From assembly GCF_902499555.1 (NCBI RefSeq), contig NZ_CABVMM010000015.1, positions 53,148 to 117,147 of the forward strand: DNA of 64,000 nt, written 5' to 3'. The translations under genes were made by a program, and so were the position numbers. Positions within the stretch are counted from its first letter, which is position 1, and each line of letters begins with the position of its first letter. This DNA is from Mesonia oceanica. Its GTDB lineage: Bacteria > Bacteroidota > Bacteroidia > Flavobacteriales > Flavobacteriaceae. Under the pieces are notes generated by a model. That model saw only the letters and a list, made by a program, of their open reading frames with translations. It had not been told where the DNA came from and searched no databases. Below, piece by piece: positions 1 to 8,611 of the stretch.

Positions 1-2
1 TA

Positions 3-617
3 GAGGTAGTGCAAAAATTAGGTTTTTCTAAATGTAGAGTTTCAATTGCTATTCCTAAAGAGAGAGAATTTCAAGGTTTAGAAGAATTACAAGGAAAAAA
101 GATTGCCACCTCTTATCCAAATACGGTTAAAAATTATTTAGCTGAAAAAGGAATTACCGCAGATTTACATCAAATTTCCGGATCGGTAGAAATTGCACCT
201 AGTATTGGTTTAGCAGATGCAATTGTGGATATTGTTTCTAGCGGGAGTACTTTGTTTAAAAATAATTTAAAAGAAGTACAACAAATCTTAAAAAGTGAAG
301 CCGTCATAGCTGTCTCCCCTAAAATTTCTACAGAAAACAATCAAATTTTAGACAAGCTTTTATTTCGTATTCAATCAGTTTTAAAAGCGAGAACGTCAAA
401 ATATGTATTGCTGAATGCTCCCAACGACAAGCTCAACAAAATTATAGAAATTTTACCCGGAATGAAGAGCCCAACTGTCTTGCCTTTGGCTAAAGAAGGC
501 TGGAGTTCGTTACATTCAGTGATTAATGAAGAAACTTTTTGGGAAGTTATCGATGAACTTAAAGCCAATGGCGCTGAAGGGATTTTAATTTGTCCTATTG
601 AAAAAATGGTATTGTAG
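3..617 (+). CDS. hisG: ATP phosphoribosyltransferase, 3' part
   Basis: This is the C-terminal part of HisG, which condenses ATP with PRPP in the first step of histidine synthesis. The reading frame is open to the left edge of the window (codons GAG GTA GTG CAA), so the true start lies upstream; roughly 80 residues of the usual 285-residue long form are missing. The glycine-serine rich stretch around DIVSSGSTL belongs to the PRPP-binding catalytic domain. The last 75 residues (KYVLLNAPNDKL onward) are the ACT-like regulatory domain found in the long HisG that is feedback-inhibited by histidine. It is the first visible gene of the his operon. Confidence 0.95.
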   Translation, partial: EVVQKLGFSKCRVSIAIPKEREFQGLEELQGKKIATSYPNTVKNYLAEKGITADLHQISGSVEIAPSIGLADAIVDIVSSGSTLFKNNLKEVQQILKSEAVIAVSPKISTENNQILDKLLFRIQSVLKARTSKYVLLNAPNDKLNKIIEILPGMKSPTVLPLAKEGWSSLHSVINEETFWEVIDELKANGAEGILICPIEKMVL

Positions 618-622
618 AATTT

Positions 623-647
623 GTCACCTCGAGCGGAGTCGAGAGGT
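623..647. repeat. REP-like palindrome, family A (hisG-hisD spacer)
   Basis: The spacer holds an imperfect inverted repeat with arms CCTCGA and TCGAGAGG around GCGGAG. The same element recurs at 2047-2069 and 7268-7291, always inside his operon spacers. Confidence 0.8.
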
Positions 648-660
648 AAAAAACATAATT

Positions 661-1947
661 ATGAAAATTATAAAAAATCCATCGCAAGAAACCTGGGAAG
701 AAGTCTTAAAAAGACCTACGCAAACCATCGATGATATAGAAGCTACCGTAAATGAAATTTTTGCTGAAGTAAAATCAAAAGGTGATCAAGCCATTGCAAA
801 ATATACGAGTTTATTCGACGGGATTTCTTTAGCTAACATGGAAGTTTCTACGGAAGAAATGCAACAAGCACAAAAAGAAATTTCAACAGAACTCAAAGAA
901 GCGATTCAACTAGCAAAAGATAATATTACCAAATTTCATGCGGCACAAAAAACCGATCGGGTAGAAGTGGAAACGCAAAACGGAGTAAAATGCTGGCAAG
1001 AAAAACGACCGATTCAAAAAGTAGGTTTATACATTCCCGGTGGTTCAGCACCTTTATTTTCTACCATTTTAATGTTAGCTGTTCCCGCCCAATTAGCAGG
1101 CTGTCAAGAAATCGTACTATGTACTCCACCCGATAAAAACGGAAAAATTAATCCGGCCATTTTATATACTGCTCATTTATGTGGGGTTACTAAAATTTTT
1201 AAGGTGGGAGGGATTCAAGCGATTGCCGGTTTAACTTTTGGAACCAAAACGATTCCGCAGGTTTATAAAATATTTGGTCCCGGAAATCAATTTGTAACGG
1301 TGGCCAAACAATTAGCAACTCGGTTTAATGTTGCCATTGATATGCCGGCGGGACCTTCAGAGTTATTGGTTTTTGCCGATTCAACTGCCAACGCAAGTTT
1401 TGTTGCTTCAGATTTATTGTCTCAAGCGGAGCATGGAGCCGATAGTCAGGTGATTTTGGTGACTACTTCCGAAGAAATTTTAAAAGAAGTTGAAAAAGAA
1501 GTACAGCAACAAATTCAGGATTTACCAAGACTAAAAATTGCGGAACAAGCTATTGAAAATTCAAAATTAATTCTAGTTGAAAGCGAAGAAACGGCTTTAA
1601 ATTTAATCAACGAATATGCTCCTGAACATTTTATTGTGGTGGTGCAAAACGAAGATTTTTTCGTGAGTGGAATTCAAAATGCAGGTTCAGTTTTTATTGG
1701 TAATTATACACCGGAAAGTGCCGGAGATTATGCTTCAGGAACCAATCATACGCTACCTACTAACGCTTATGCCAAACAATATAGCGGAGTGAATTTAGAT
1801 AGTTTTCAAAAGAGTATGACCTTTCAAAAAATAAATGAAACCGGGATTCAAACCATTGGTAAAGCTATCGAATTAATGGCTGAAGCAGAAGGTCTACAGG
1901 CGCACAAAAATGCGGTATCTTTAAGATTAAAGAGTGTAGCGTCATAA
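661..1947 (+). CDS. hisD: Histidinol dehydrogenase
   Basis: HisD carries out the last two steps of histidine synthesis, oxidising histidinol to histidine with two NAD+. The 428-residue length fits the family. Visible signatures are VGLYIPGG, DMPAGPSELLV, SQAEHGADSQ and the catalytic Glu-His pair in APEHF, followed by the glycine-rich SAGDYASGTNH. I chose the ATG at 661 (MKIIKNPSQ); an in-frame upstream start at 598 would lie inside hisG and would translate the REP-like element. Confidence 0.96.
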   Translation: MKIIKNPSQETWEEVLKRPTQTIDDIEATVNEIFAEVKSKGDQAIAKYTSLFDGISLANMEVSTEEMQQAQKEISTELKEAIQLAKDNITKFHAAQKTDRVEVETQNGVKCWQEKRPIQKVGLYIPGGSAPLFSTILMLAVPAQLAGCQEIVLCTPPDKNGKINPAILYTAHLCGVTKIFKVGGIQAIAGLTFGTKTIPQVYKIFGPGNQFVTVAKQLATRFNVAIDMPAGPSELLVFADSTANASFVASDLLSQAEHGADSQVILVTTSEEILKEVEKEVQQQIQDLPRLKIAEQAIENSKLILVESEETALNLINEYAPEHFIVVVQNEDFFVSGIQNAGSVFIGNYTPESAGDYASGTNHTLPTNAYAKQYSGVNLDSFQKSMTFQKINETGIQTIGKAIELMAEAEGLQAHKNAVSLRLKSVAS

Positions 1948-1951
1948 TCAG

Positions 1952-1982
1952 GATGAGATCCCGGATCAAGTCCGGGATGACG
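1952..1982. repeat. REP-like palindrome, family B (hisD-hisC spacer)
   Basis: Arms ATCCCGGA and TCCGGGAT surround TCAAG, flanked by GATGAG and GACG. This is the intact form of a repeat seen in several spacers of this window. A half copy of family C (GGCTTGATTCAGCACCACAT, 2001-2020) follows directly. Confidence 0.85.
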
Positions 1983-2046
1983 ATAACTAACTAGTTGTTA
2001 GGCTTGATTCAGCACCACATCATCTAAAGAATAGAGGTATAAATTT

Positions 2047-2069
2047 CACCTCAAGTGAATTCGAGAGGT
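2047..2069. repeat. REP-like palindrome, family A (hisD-hisC spacer)
   Basis: A diverged copy of the family A element at 623-647, with the core changed to CAAGTGAAT. It lies 12 bases before the hisC start codon. Confidence 0.7.
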
Positions 2070-2081
2070 AAAACAATAAAT

Positions 2082-3137
2082 ATGAGCGACTTTAATTTAC
2101 AAAATTTGGTACGAGCAAACGTGCAAGCGTTAAAAACGTATTCGTCTGCAAGAGATGAATATCAAGCAAATGGCGATAAAATGGTTTTTCTCGACGCCAA
2201 TGAAAATCCGTTTGAGAATGGTTTAAATCGTTATCCAGATCCGCAACAACGCGATTTGAAGGCAGTATTGGCAAAGCTAAAAAATGTAAAGCAAGAACAG
2301 ATTTTATTAGGGAACGGGAGCGATGAAGTCTTAGATTTATTATTCCGCGCTTTTTGTGAACCCGGCATCGATAAGGTGATTACCTTACCACCAACATACG
2401 GGATGTATAAGGTTTTAGCCCAAATTAATAATATCGAAAATCGGGAAGTTTTATTGACGGAAGAATTTCAGCTCGATGTAAAATCTATTTTAAAATCGGC
2501 AGATAAACAAACCAAGTTACTTTTTATCTGTTCGCCTAACAACCCGACGGGAAATGCGTTTGATGCCCGAGAAATAAAAGCCATTTTAGAAAATTTCAGG
2601 GGAATTGTCGTTATCGATGAAGCTTATATAGATTTTTCATCATATGAGAGTTGGATTGGCTTTCTTGATCTTTATCCCAATTTAATCGTCACCCAAACGC
2701 TTTCTAAAGCTTACGGAATGGCTGGAATTCGATTGGGGGTTTGCTACGCCTCTTCAGCAATTATTTCAATATTAACTAAAATTAAACCTCCTTATAACGT
2801 CAATCAATTAACTCAGCAAAAAGCTTTAGAGCGTGTGTTGGCTGTTGACGAGGTTTTTGATGAAGTTGAAATGATTTTAAAAGAACGAATTCAGTTGATA
2901 AAAGCGCTGGAGGAGATTAGTTTTATTCAAGAAATTTATCCTACCGATGCCAATTTTGTACTAGTGAAAGTTGATGATGCCAACAAGCGTTATCAAGAAT
3001 TGATTGAAAAAGGAATTGTGATTAGAAACCGAACTACGCAGCCACTTTGCGAAAACACCTTGCGTTTTACGATTGGAACTTTTGAGGAGAATAAAAAGTT
3101 AGTTGAAAATTTAAGAATCATAGATAAAGAAATTTAA
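2082..3137 (+). CDS. hisC: Histidinol-phosphate aminotransferase
   Basis: HisC is the PLP-dependent class I/II aminotransferase that converts imidazole-acetol phosphate to histidinol phosphate. At 351 residues it has the usual length. Diagnostic segments are DANENPFENGLNRYPDP, LGNGSDEVLDLL, SPNNPTGN, VVIDEAYIDF and TLSKAYGMAGIRLG, in which the lysine of TLSKAYG should form the Schiff base with PLP. The ATG at 2082 (MSDFNLQNLV) is preferred over the in-frame GTG at 2055, which falls inside the family A repeat. Confidence 0.96.
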   Translation: MSDFNLQNLVRANVQALKTYSSARDEYQANGDKMVFLDANENPFENGLNRYPDPQQRDLKAVLAKLKNVKQEQILLGNGSDEVLDLLFRAFCEPGIDKVITLPPTYGMYKVLAQINNIENREVLLTEEFQLDVKSILKSADKQTKLLFICSPNNPTGNAFDAREIKAILENFRGIVVIDEAYIDFSSYESWIGFLDLYPNLIVTQTLSKAYGMAGIRLGVCYASSAIISILTKIKPPYNVNQLTQQKALERVLAVDEVFDEVEMILKERIQLIKALEEISFIQEIYPTDANFVLVKVDDANKRYQELIEKGIVIRNRTTQPLCENTLRFTIGTFEENKKLVENLRIIDKEI

Positions 3138-3162
3138 TAGAATTGAAATTAACTATATATCT

Positions 3163-3241
3163 TCCTGTAAGGTCTTTTTTGATCTTGTAGGTATGAAAAT
3201 CGATGAAAATTGATACTATAAGGTTTTTGAAACCTTGCAGG
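3163..3241. repeat. Two tandem REP-like hairpins, family D (hisC-hisB spacer)
   Basis: Two adjacent foldbacks fill much of the 188-base spacer. The first runs from CCTGTAAGGTC to GATCTTGTAGG (3164-3192). The second is AAGGTTT-TTG-AAACCTT (3220-3236) flanked by CTAT and GCAGG. They look like two diverged copies of one element. Confidence 0.65.
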
Positions 3242-3325
3242 AAAAAAGGAAATACAATTTAAATTAATATATGTTTAGTTAAGGCAGATTTGATCTGTTA
3301 TTTCATACTAATCAAAAAAAATTAT

Positions 3326-4468
3326 ATGAAAAAAATCCTATTTATAGACCGTGATGGAACGTTAATTCACGAACCGGAAGATTACCAAATTGACAGTTTA
3401 GATAAACTTGAATTTTATCCAGAGGTGATTTACTACCTTTCAAAAATCGCTAAAGAATTAGATTATGAGTTGGTGATGGTAACCAATCAAGATGGTTTGG
3501 GAACCGAAGAATTTCCAGAAAAAGATTTCTGGCCCATTCAACATTTTATAGAGAAAGTTTTTGCCAATGAAGGAGCGGGGTTTAAAGAAAGTCTAATCGA
3601 TAAAACGTATGCTGAAGAAAATGCCGAGACCCGAAAACCCAACATAGGTTTATTAAAACAACAAGGTTATTTAGAGGAAGGAAAATACGATTTAAAAAAC
3701 TCGTTCATGGTGGGTGATCGTTTAACCGATGTAGAATTTGCATATAATTTTGGCGGAAAAGGTATCTTCATCAATACACACGCAGAATTGGGTGCCGATG
3801 AAATTAAGAACAATAAAGAAGAGGTTGAAAATGCTATCGCCTTACAAACCGACTCGTGGAAAGAAATTTATGAGTTTTTAAAACTAAAAGATAGAACAGC
3901 AGAAGTTCATAGAAAAACCAATGAAACCGATATTTCTATCGAATTAAATTTAGATGGAACCGGTAAAAGTGAAATTGAGACAGGAATTGCATTTTTCAAT
4001 CATATGTTAGACCAACTTTCACGTCACGGTCAGATGGATTTAAAGATTAAGGTAAAAGGCGATTTAGAAGTTGATGAACATCATACCATTGAAGATACCG
4101 CCATTGCCCTAGGTGAAGTGTTTCAGCAAGCTTTAGGTAACAAATTAGGAATTGAGCGTTATGGTTTTTGTTTACCGATGGATGATTGTTTAGCACAAGT
4201 GGCTATCGATTTTGGAGGTAGAAATTGGTTAGTTTGGGAAGCCGATTTTCAACGAGAAATGATTGGAAAAATGCCAACCGAAATGTTTTATCATTTCTTC
4301 AAATCTTTTTCAGACGGAGCAAAAGCAAACCTAAATATTAAAGCAGAAGGCACAAATGAGCATCATAAAATTGAAGCCATTTTTAAAGCTTGGGCAAAAG
4401 CTATTAAAGCTGCCGTAAAACGAGATACTGAAAAAATGATTTTGCCAAGTACTAAAGGAATGCTTTAG
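3326..4468 (+). CDS. hisB: Bifunctional histidinol-phosphatase / imidazoleglycerol-phosphate dehydratase
   Basis: This 380-residue fusion catalyses two non-consecutive steps of histidine synthesis. The N-terminal HAD-type phosphatase domain (about 1-165) carries the nucleophile motif DRDGTL at residues 8-13, VTNQDG and GDRLTDVEFA. The C-terminal dehydratase domain (about 190-380) has the two metal-binding repeats DEHHTIEDT and NEHHKIEA. The ATG at 3326 (MKKILFIDRDG) puts the HAD motif at its normal place; the longer in-frame version from 3290 adds 12 residues without family support. Confidence 0.96.
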   Translation: MKKILFIDRDGTLIHEPEDYQIDSLDKLEFYPEVIYYLSKIAKELDYELVMVTNQDGLGTEEFPEKDFWPIQHFIEKVFANEGAGFKESLIDKTYAEENAETRKPNIGLLKQQGYLEEGKYDLKNSFMVGDRLTDVEFAYNFGGKGIFINTHAELGADEIKNNKEEVENAIALQTDSWKEIYEFLKLKDRTAEVHRKTNETDISIELNLDGTGKSEIETGIAFFNHMLDQLSRHGQMDLKIKVKGDLEVDEHHTIEDTAIALGEVFQQALGNKLGIERYGFCLPMDDCLAQVAIDFGGRNWLVWEADFQREMIGKMPTEMFYHFFKSFSDGAKANLNIKAEGTNEHHKIEAIFKAWAKAIKAAVKRDTEKMILPSTKGML

Positions 4469-4497
4469 GAGAACTGAGATGTTAGAGATGAGAATTC

Positions 4498-4527
4498 GTC
4501 ATACTGAACTTGATTCAGTATCACATC
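4498..4527. repeat. REP-like palindrome, family C (hisB-hisH spacer)
   Basis: Arms ATACTGAA and TTCAGTAT surround CTTGA, flanked by GTC and CACATC. Further copies are at 5295-5344, 6185-6234 and 7139-7192; a worn copy is at 4616-4642. Confidence 0.8.
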
Positions 4528-4558
4528 AAGTTTAGAAGATGTTACGAAAGAAAAACAG

Positions 4559-4590
4559 GATGAGATTCCAGATCAAGTCTGGAATGACGT
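4559..4590. repeat. REP-like palindrome, family B (hisB-hisH spacer)
   Basis: A copy of the 1952-1982 element with compensating changes in both arms (ATTCCAGA and TCTGGAAT), which keeps the hairpin and argues that the fold is maintained. Confidence 0.8.
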
Positions 4591-4700
4591 CGCTAGAAAG
4601 AAAAATAAAGCTAGATTATACTGAACTTGTTTCAATATTTCAAAAGAATATGATTAATAAAAACTATATACTCAATTCTAACTACTAATTACTAAATGAA

Positions 4701-5282
4701 ATGAAAATAGTCATTATCAATTACGGAGCGGGAAATATACAAAGCATCAAATTTGCGATACAGCGATTGGGCTTTGAAGCCAAACTGTCTGATGATGTTG
4801 AAGAAATTCAGCAAGCCGGTCGAGTGATTTTCCCGGGTGTAGGCGAAGCGAGTAGTGCGATGAAAAAATTAAAAGCAACCGGATTAGATCAACTGATTCC
4901 GCAATTAACACAACCGGTATTGGGTATTTGTTTAGGCATGCAATTAATGTGTCAGCACTCAGAAGAAGGAAATACTAAAGGTTTAGGAGTTTTTGATGTT
5001 GAAGTGAAGCGTTTTTCAAATCAAGTAAAAGTTCCGCAGATAGGATGGAATCAAATTTCAAATCTTAAATCAGAATTATTTCAAGGTGTAAAAGAACAAG
5101 AATTTATGTATCTCGTACATAGTTTTTATGCTGAAAAATGTGACGAGATGATTGCAGAAACCACTTATGATGTTCCGTATGCTTCAGCTTTACAGAAAGA
5201 CAATTTTTATGGAGTTCAGTTTCATCCTGAAAAAAGTAGTGATGCCGGAGAAAAAATACTAGAGAATTTTTTGAAAGGCTAA
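4701..5282 (+). CDS. hisH: Imidazole glycerol phosphate synthase, glutaminase subunit
   Basis: HisH hydrolyses glutamine and feeds ammonia to HisF. The 193-residue protein is a class I glutamine amidotransferase: NYGAGN at the N terminus, the nucleophile cysteine in GICLGMQLM, and the catalytic His and Glu in VQFHPEKS near the C terminus. It acts as a heterodimer with HisF, encoded two genes downstream. The ATG at 4701 starts the standard MKIVIINYGAGN. Confidence 0.96.
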   Translation: MKIVIINYGAGNIQSIKFAIQRLGFEAKLSDDVEEIQQAGRVIFPGVGEASSAMKKLKATGLDQLIPQLTQPVLGICLGMQLMCQHSEEGNTKGLGVFDVEVKRFSNQVKVPQIGWNQISNLKSELFQGVKEQEFMYLVHSFYAEKCDEMIAETTYDVPYASALQKDNFYGVQFHPEKSSDAGEKILENFLKG

Positions 5283-5294
5283 AAAGATATCGCT

Positions 5295-5344
5295 TCATGC
5301 TGAACATGTCTGCCGGCGAGGCAGGCTTGATTCAGCATCACATC
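5295..5344. repeat. REP-like palindrome, family C with nested hairpin (hisH-hisA spacer)
   Basis: The family C arms ATGCTGAA and TTCAGCAT are separated here by a second palindrome, CTGCCGGCGAGGCAG, in place of the usual short loop. The same nested form occurs at 6185-6234. Confidence 0.8.
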
Positions 5345-5374
5345 TAAGTGATAGTTTTTTTTTAATAAATATGC

Positions 5375-5405
5375 GATGAGATCCCGGATCGAGTCCGGGA
5401 TGACG
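5375..5405. repeat. REP-like palindrome, family B (hisH-hisA spacer)
   Basis: A near-perfect copy of 1952-1982 (loop TCGAG instead of TCAAG), ending 28 bases before the hisA start. Confidence 0.85.
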
Positions 5406-5433
5406 AAAAGTCTAAACGAAATCTAATTTAACT

Positions 5434-6159
5434 ATGAGAATCATTCCAGCCATAGATATTATAGACGCTAAGTGTGTTCGACTTTCCAAAGGCGATTACA
5501 GCACGAAGAAAGTCTATAATGAAAATCCGCTAGAAATAGCAAAACAATTTGAAGCGCACGGAATTCAACATTTGCATTTAGTCGATTTAGACGGAGCAAA
5601 AAGTAAACATATTGTCAACTATAAAATCTTAGAAGAAATCGCTTCAAGAACAAAGTTGAAAATCGATTTTGGTGGCGGACTTAAATCTGATGAAGACCTA
5701 CGTATCGCTTTTGAAAGTGGAGCGAAGCAAATTACCGGCGGAAGTATTGCAGTAAAAGATAAATCGCTTTTTAGCAGTTGGATTCAGCAGTATGGAAACG
5801 AAAAAATTATTTTGGGAGCCGATGCAAAAGAGGAGAAAATTGCCATTTCAGGCTGGCAAGAAGATTCTAAAGAAGAATTGATTCCGTTTATTCAAGAATA
5901 TCAAGAAGAAGGAATTCAATACGTGATTTGCACTGATATTAGTAAAGATGGTATGCTCGAAGGTCCGTCGTTTCAATTATATCAAAAAATACTAGAAGAA
6001 TGTCAAGGCGTTAAATTAATTGCTTCCGGCGGAATTTCAACCTTCAAAGAACTCCCCAAACTCGCTGAACTCGGTTGCGAAGGAACCATTATTGGTAAAG
6101 CGATTTATGAAAATAGAATTAGTTTAAAACAACTAGAAAACTATATTTTAGAAAGTTGA
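5434..6159 (+). CDS. hisA: ProFAR isomerase
   Basis: HisA is the (beta/alpha)8-barrel isomerase that opens the ribose ring of ProFAR by an Amadori rearrangement. The 241-residue protein starts with MRIIPAIDIIDAKCVRL, which holds the first catalytic aspartate. The second lies in CTDISKDGMLEGPS, and the phosphate-binding loops are IDFGGGLKS and ASGGIST. Its fold and pseudo-twofold repeat are shared with HisF, encoded next. Confidence 0.96.
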   Translation: MRIIPAIDIIDAKCVRLSKGDYSTKKVYNENPLEIAKQFEAHGIQHLHLVDLDGAKSKHIVNYKILEEIASRTKLKIDFGGGLKSDEDLRIAFESGAKQITGGSIAVKDKSLFSSWIQQYGNEKIILGADAKEEKIAISGWQEDSKEELIPFIQEYQEEGIQYVICTDISKDGMLEGPSFQLYQKILEECQGVKLIASGGISTFKELPKLAELGCEGTIIGKAIYENRISLKQLENYILES

Positions 6160-6184
6160 TATTTAGTAATCAGGAATGAAGAGC

Positions 6185-6234
6185 GTCATGCTGAACCTGC
6201 CTGCCGGCGAGGTAGGCTTATTTCAGCATCACAT
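6185..6234. repeat. REP-like palindrome, family C with nested hairpin (hisA-hisF spacer)
   Basis: A second copy of the nested element, with CCTGCCGGCGAGGTAGG between the ATGCTGAA and TTCAGCAT arms. A degenerate family B copy follows at 6265-6294. Confidence 0.8.
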
Positions 6235-6371
6235 TCAGATTGTAATTTAGTTAAAACAAAACCTAATGAGATCCCATATTAAGTCCGAGAGGACAAATAA
6301 GAAATAGAGGTCTTAGAATTAAATAAAGCTAGAAGCCAATGGCTAAAAGCCGTAAACAGTAAACTACACAA

Positions 6372-7127
6372 ATGCTTACCAAACGAATTATTCCTTGCCT
6401 AGATATCAAAAACGGAAGAACAGTAAAAGGCGTGAACTTCCTAGATTTAAGAGATGCCGGTGATCCGGTAGAACTGGCACAATTTTATGCAGAAAATGGC
6501 GCTGATGAATTAGTGTTTTTAGATATTTCTGCTACTGAAGAGAAACGTAAAACTTTAGCAGATTTAGTGCTTCGCGTGGCCGAAAAAGTGAATATTCCGT
6601 TTACGGTTGGCGGCGGAATTTCTTCTGTAGAAGATGTAGATGTATTGTTGCAATCCGGCGCCGATAAGGTTTCCATCAATTCTTCCGCAGTTAAAAGACC
6701 GCAATTAATTAATGAACTTTCTGCTAAATTTGGAAGTCAATGTGTGGTTGTAGCTATTGATGCCAAAAAAGTTGAGGATGTGTGGAAAGTACATTTGGTA
6801 GGCGGTAAGTTAGCTACCGAACTCAATCTTTTTGATTGGGCAAAAGAAGTAGAACAACGAGGTGCGGGAGAAATTTTATTTACTTCCATGAATAACGATG
6901 GGACTAAAAATGGCTTTGCCAATCAAGCTTTAGCTCAACTTTCTACAGGCTTAAATATTCCGATCATTGCCTCGGGCGGAGCAGGAAATATGCAGCATTT
7001 TGCAGATACGTTTAAAGAAGGTAAAGCCGATGCAGCTCTTGCAGCGAGTGTTTTTCATTTTAAAGAAATTGCCATTCCAGAGTTAAAAGAATTTTTAAAT
7101 GAAGAAGGAATTTTAGTTAGAAAATAA
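6372..7127 (+). CDS. hisF: Imidazole glycerol phosphate synthase, cyclase subunit
   Basis: HisF uses ammonia from HisH to form imidazole glycerol phosphate and AICAR. The 251-residue barrel has the catalytic Asp in IIPCLDIKNGRTVKGVNF, the second in VVVAIDAKK, and phosphate loops in TVGGGISS and ASGGAGN. The ATG at 6372 gives the family's normal N terminus MLTKRIIPCLD. Confidence 0.96.
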   Translation: MLTKRIIPCLDIKNGRTVKGVNFLDLRDAGDPVELAQFYAENGADELVFLDISATEEKRKTLADLVLRVAEKVNIPFTVGGGISSVEDVDVLLQSGADKVSINSSAVKRPQLINELSAKFGSQCVVVAIDAKKVEDVWKVHLVGGKLATELNLFDWAKEVEQRGAGEILFTSMNNDGTKNGFANQALAQLSTGLNIPIIASGGAGNMQHFADTFKEGKADAALAASVFHFKEIAIPELKEFLNEEGILVRK

Positions 7128-7138
7128 AATTTAGTGGC

Positions 7139-7291
7139 GTCTTGCTGAACTTGTTATACTGAGCTTGTCGATGTGTTAATTCAGCATCACATTTAGATAC
7201 TAATATTTTTAAAACAAAACACAATGAAATCCCGAATTAAGTTTGGGATAACAAAAAATTGATAATATCACCTCGAGCGGAGTCGAGAGGT
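7139..7291. repeat. Three REP-like palindromes in the hisF-hisIE spacer
   Basis: The spacer is almost wholly REP-like. It holds a family C copy with an enlarged interior (7139-7192), a worn family B copy (7223-7252) and a family A copy identical in its core to 623-647 (7268-7291). Only 15 bases separate the last from the hisIE start. Confidence 0.75.
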
Positions 7292-7306
7292 CTTTAAATA
7301 AAAAAT

Positions 7307-7903
7307 ATGAATATAGATTTTAATAAAAATAGCGACGGACTTGTACCGGCAATTATTCAAGATGCAAAAACCTTGAAAGTATTGATGTTGGGCTATATGA
7401 ATGAAGAAGCCTTTTTAAAGACCAATGAGTCTAAAAAAGTGACATTTTATAGCCGATCCAAACAACGATTATGGACAAAAGGCGAGGAGAGTGGTAATTT
7501 TTTACATTTGGTCGATATCAAATTAGATTGCGATAACGATACGTTGTTGATTCATGTAAATCCCGAAGGGCCTGTTTGTCATAAAGGTACAGATACGTGT
7601 TGGCAAGAAAAAAACAAACAAGATTATGGTTTTGTTTCTGAATTGGAACAAATCATTGAAAACCGAAAAAATCAATCGGTTGCCCAAGATAGCTATGTAG
7701 CTTCCCTCTTTGAAAAAGGAATTAATAAAATTGCGCAGAAAGTAGGAGAAGAAGCCGTAGAAGTGGTAATTGAATCGAAAGATGATAACGATGATTTATT
7801 TTTAAATGAATCTGCAGATTTGTTATTTCATTATTTAATTTTGCTGAATGCCAAAGGCTTTCAGTTAAATGATATTGTCAAGGTTTTACAAAAAAGACAT
7901 TAA
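7307..7903 (+). CDS. hisIE: Bifunctional phosphoribosyl-AMP cyclohydrolase / phosphoribosyl-ATP pyrophosphohydrolase
   Basis: HisIE carries out steps two and three of histidine synthesis. The N-terminal cyclohydrolase half (about 1-105) shows MLGYMNEEAF, the metal-binding DCDNDTLLIHV and the cysteines of GPVCHKGTDTCW. The C-terminal helical pyrophosphohydrolase half (about 110-198) has KVGEEAVEVVIE. It is the last his gene, and its stop codon overlaps the next start (TAATG). Confidence 0.96.
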   Translation: MNIDFNKNSDGLVPAIIQDAKTLKVLMLGYMNEEAFLKTNESKKVTFYSRSKQRLWTKGEESGNFLHLVDIKLDCDNDTLLIHVNPEGPVCHKGTDTCWQEKNKQDYGFVSELEQIIENRKNQSVAQDSYVASLFEKGINKIAQKVGEEAVEVVIESKDDNDDLFLNESADLLFHYLILLNAKGFQLNDIVKVLQKRH

Positions 7904-8547
7904 TGCACATACATCGAGAAAATTATCGATTTGATAGTGAAGTAGTTTTATTTATCAACGGTCAATTCCCTAGTATCGTTCCTGAATTAACTCATTTTAA
8001 AAAAATATTTTGTACTGATGGTGCCTATAAAAATCTTCATCAGTTAAATATTCAACCCGATGTAGTTTCCGGTGATTTTGATTCGGTTTTAGTTTCAGAA
8101 ATTTCTTCAGCAGTGAAAGTGATCGAAACGCCCGATCAAAATGCCACTGATTTTGAAAAAGCTTTGCGAATCATTATTGAGGAAGGTTTTAAGAGTGTTT
8201 CGGTTTTTGGCTGTAGCGGATTAGAACAAGATCATTTTTTGGGAAATTTAACTTCTATGCTCAAGCATAAACACGAAATTGACATTCGCTGTTTTGACGA
8301 TTTCGGATTTTATTTTTTTGCAGAAAAAGAAACTGAAATTGAAGGATTTCAACAAGAGGTTTTTTCTCTATACCCATTTCCTGAAGCAAAAAAGATCACT
8401 TCTACCGGAGTAAAATATTCTTTACAAAATGAAAACCTAACTATCACATCCCGAATAGGAACACGAAATACCATCCTAGAAAATCGGGCAACGGTAAGTT
8501 TTCAAGAAGGGAATTTGTTGCTGTTTATTCAGGATCGATTATTATAA
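7903..8547 (+). CDS. Thiamine pyrophosphokinase
   Basis: The 214-residue product should transfer pyrophosphate from ATP to thiamine, giving thiamine diphosphate. Family motifs are CTDGAYKNL, VSGDFDSV and TPDQNATDFEKAL in the catalytic domain, and a C-terminal thiamine-binding beta domain from about residue 140 (STGVKYSL). Its ATG shares one base with the hisIE stop, so the two are probably translationally coupled. Coupling to a cofactor gene rather than another his gene is unexplained; it may simply share the operon's expression. Confidence 0.88.
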   Translation: MHIHRENYRFDSEVVLFINGQFPSIVPELTHFKKIFCTDGAYKNLHQLNIQPDVVSGDFDSVLVSEISSAVKVIETPDQNATDFEKALRIIIEEGFKSVSVFGCSGLEQDHFLGNLTSMLKHKHEIDIRCFDDFGFYFFAEKETEIEGFQQEVFSLYPFPEAKKITSTGVKYSLQNENLTITSRIGTRNTILENRATVSFQEGNLLLFIQDRLL

Positions 8548-8611
8548 AATAATTATCATATTCATAGATGAAATTCATCTAACTATTTTGAGGTTTTATC
8601 TTAATTACATC

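Noticed and set aside
598..660. N-terminal extension of HisD
   Set aside because: It would translate the end of hisG and the REP-like element; ATG 661 gives the normal N terminus.
3290..3325. Upstream start for HisB
   Set aside because: The extra MICYFILIKKNY is not part of the HAD domain; the ATG at 3326 gives the family N terminus.
1952..7291. CRISPR array in the his region
   Set aside because: The repeats are palindromic, irregularly spaced and separated by genes, not by short unique spacers; no cas genes are seen in the window.
7903..8547. Possible additional his gene after hisIE
   Set aside because: Its motifs (VSGDFDSV, DQNATDFEKA) are those of thiamine pyrophosphokinase.
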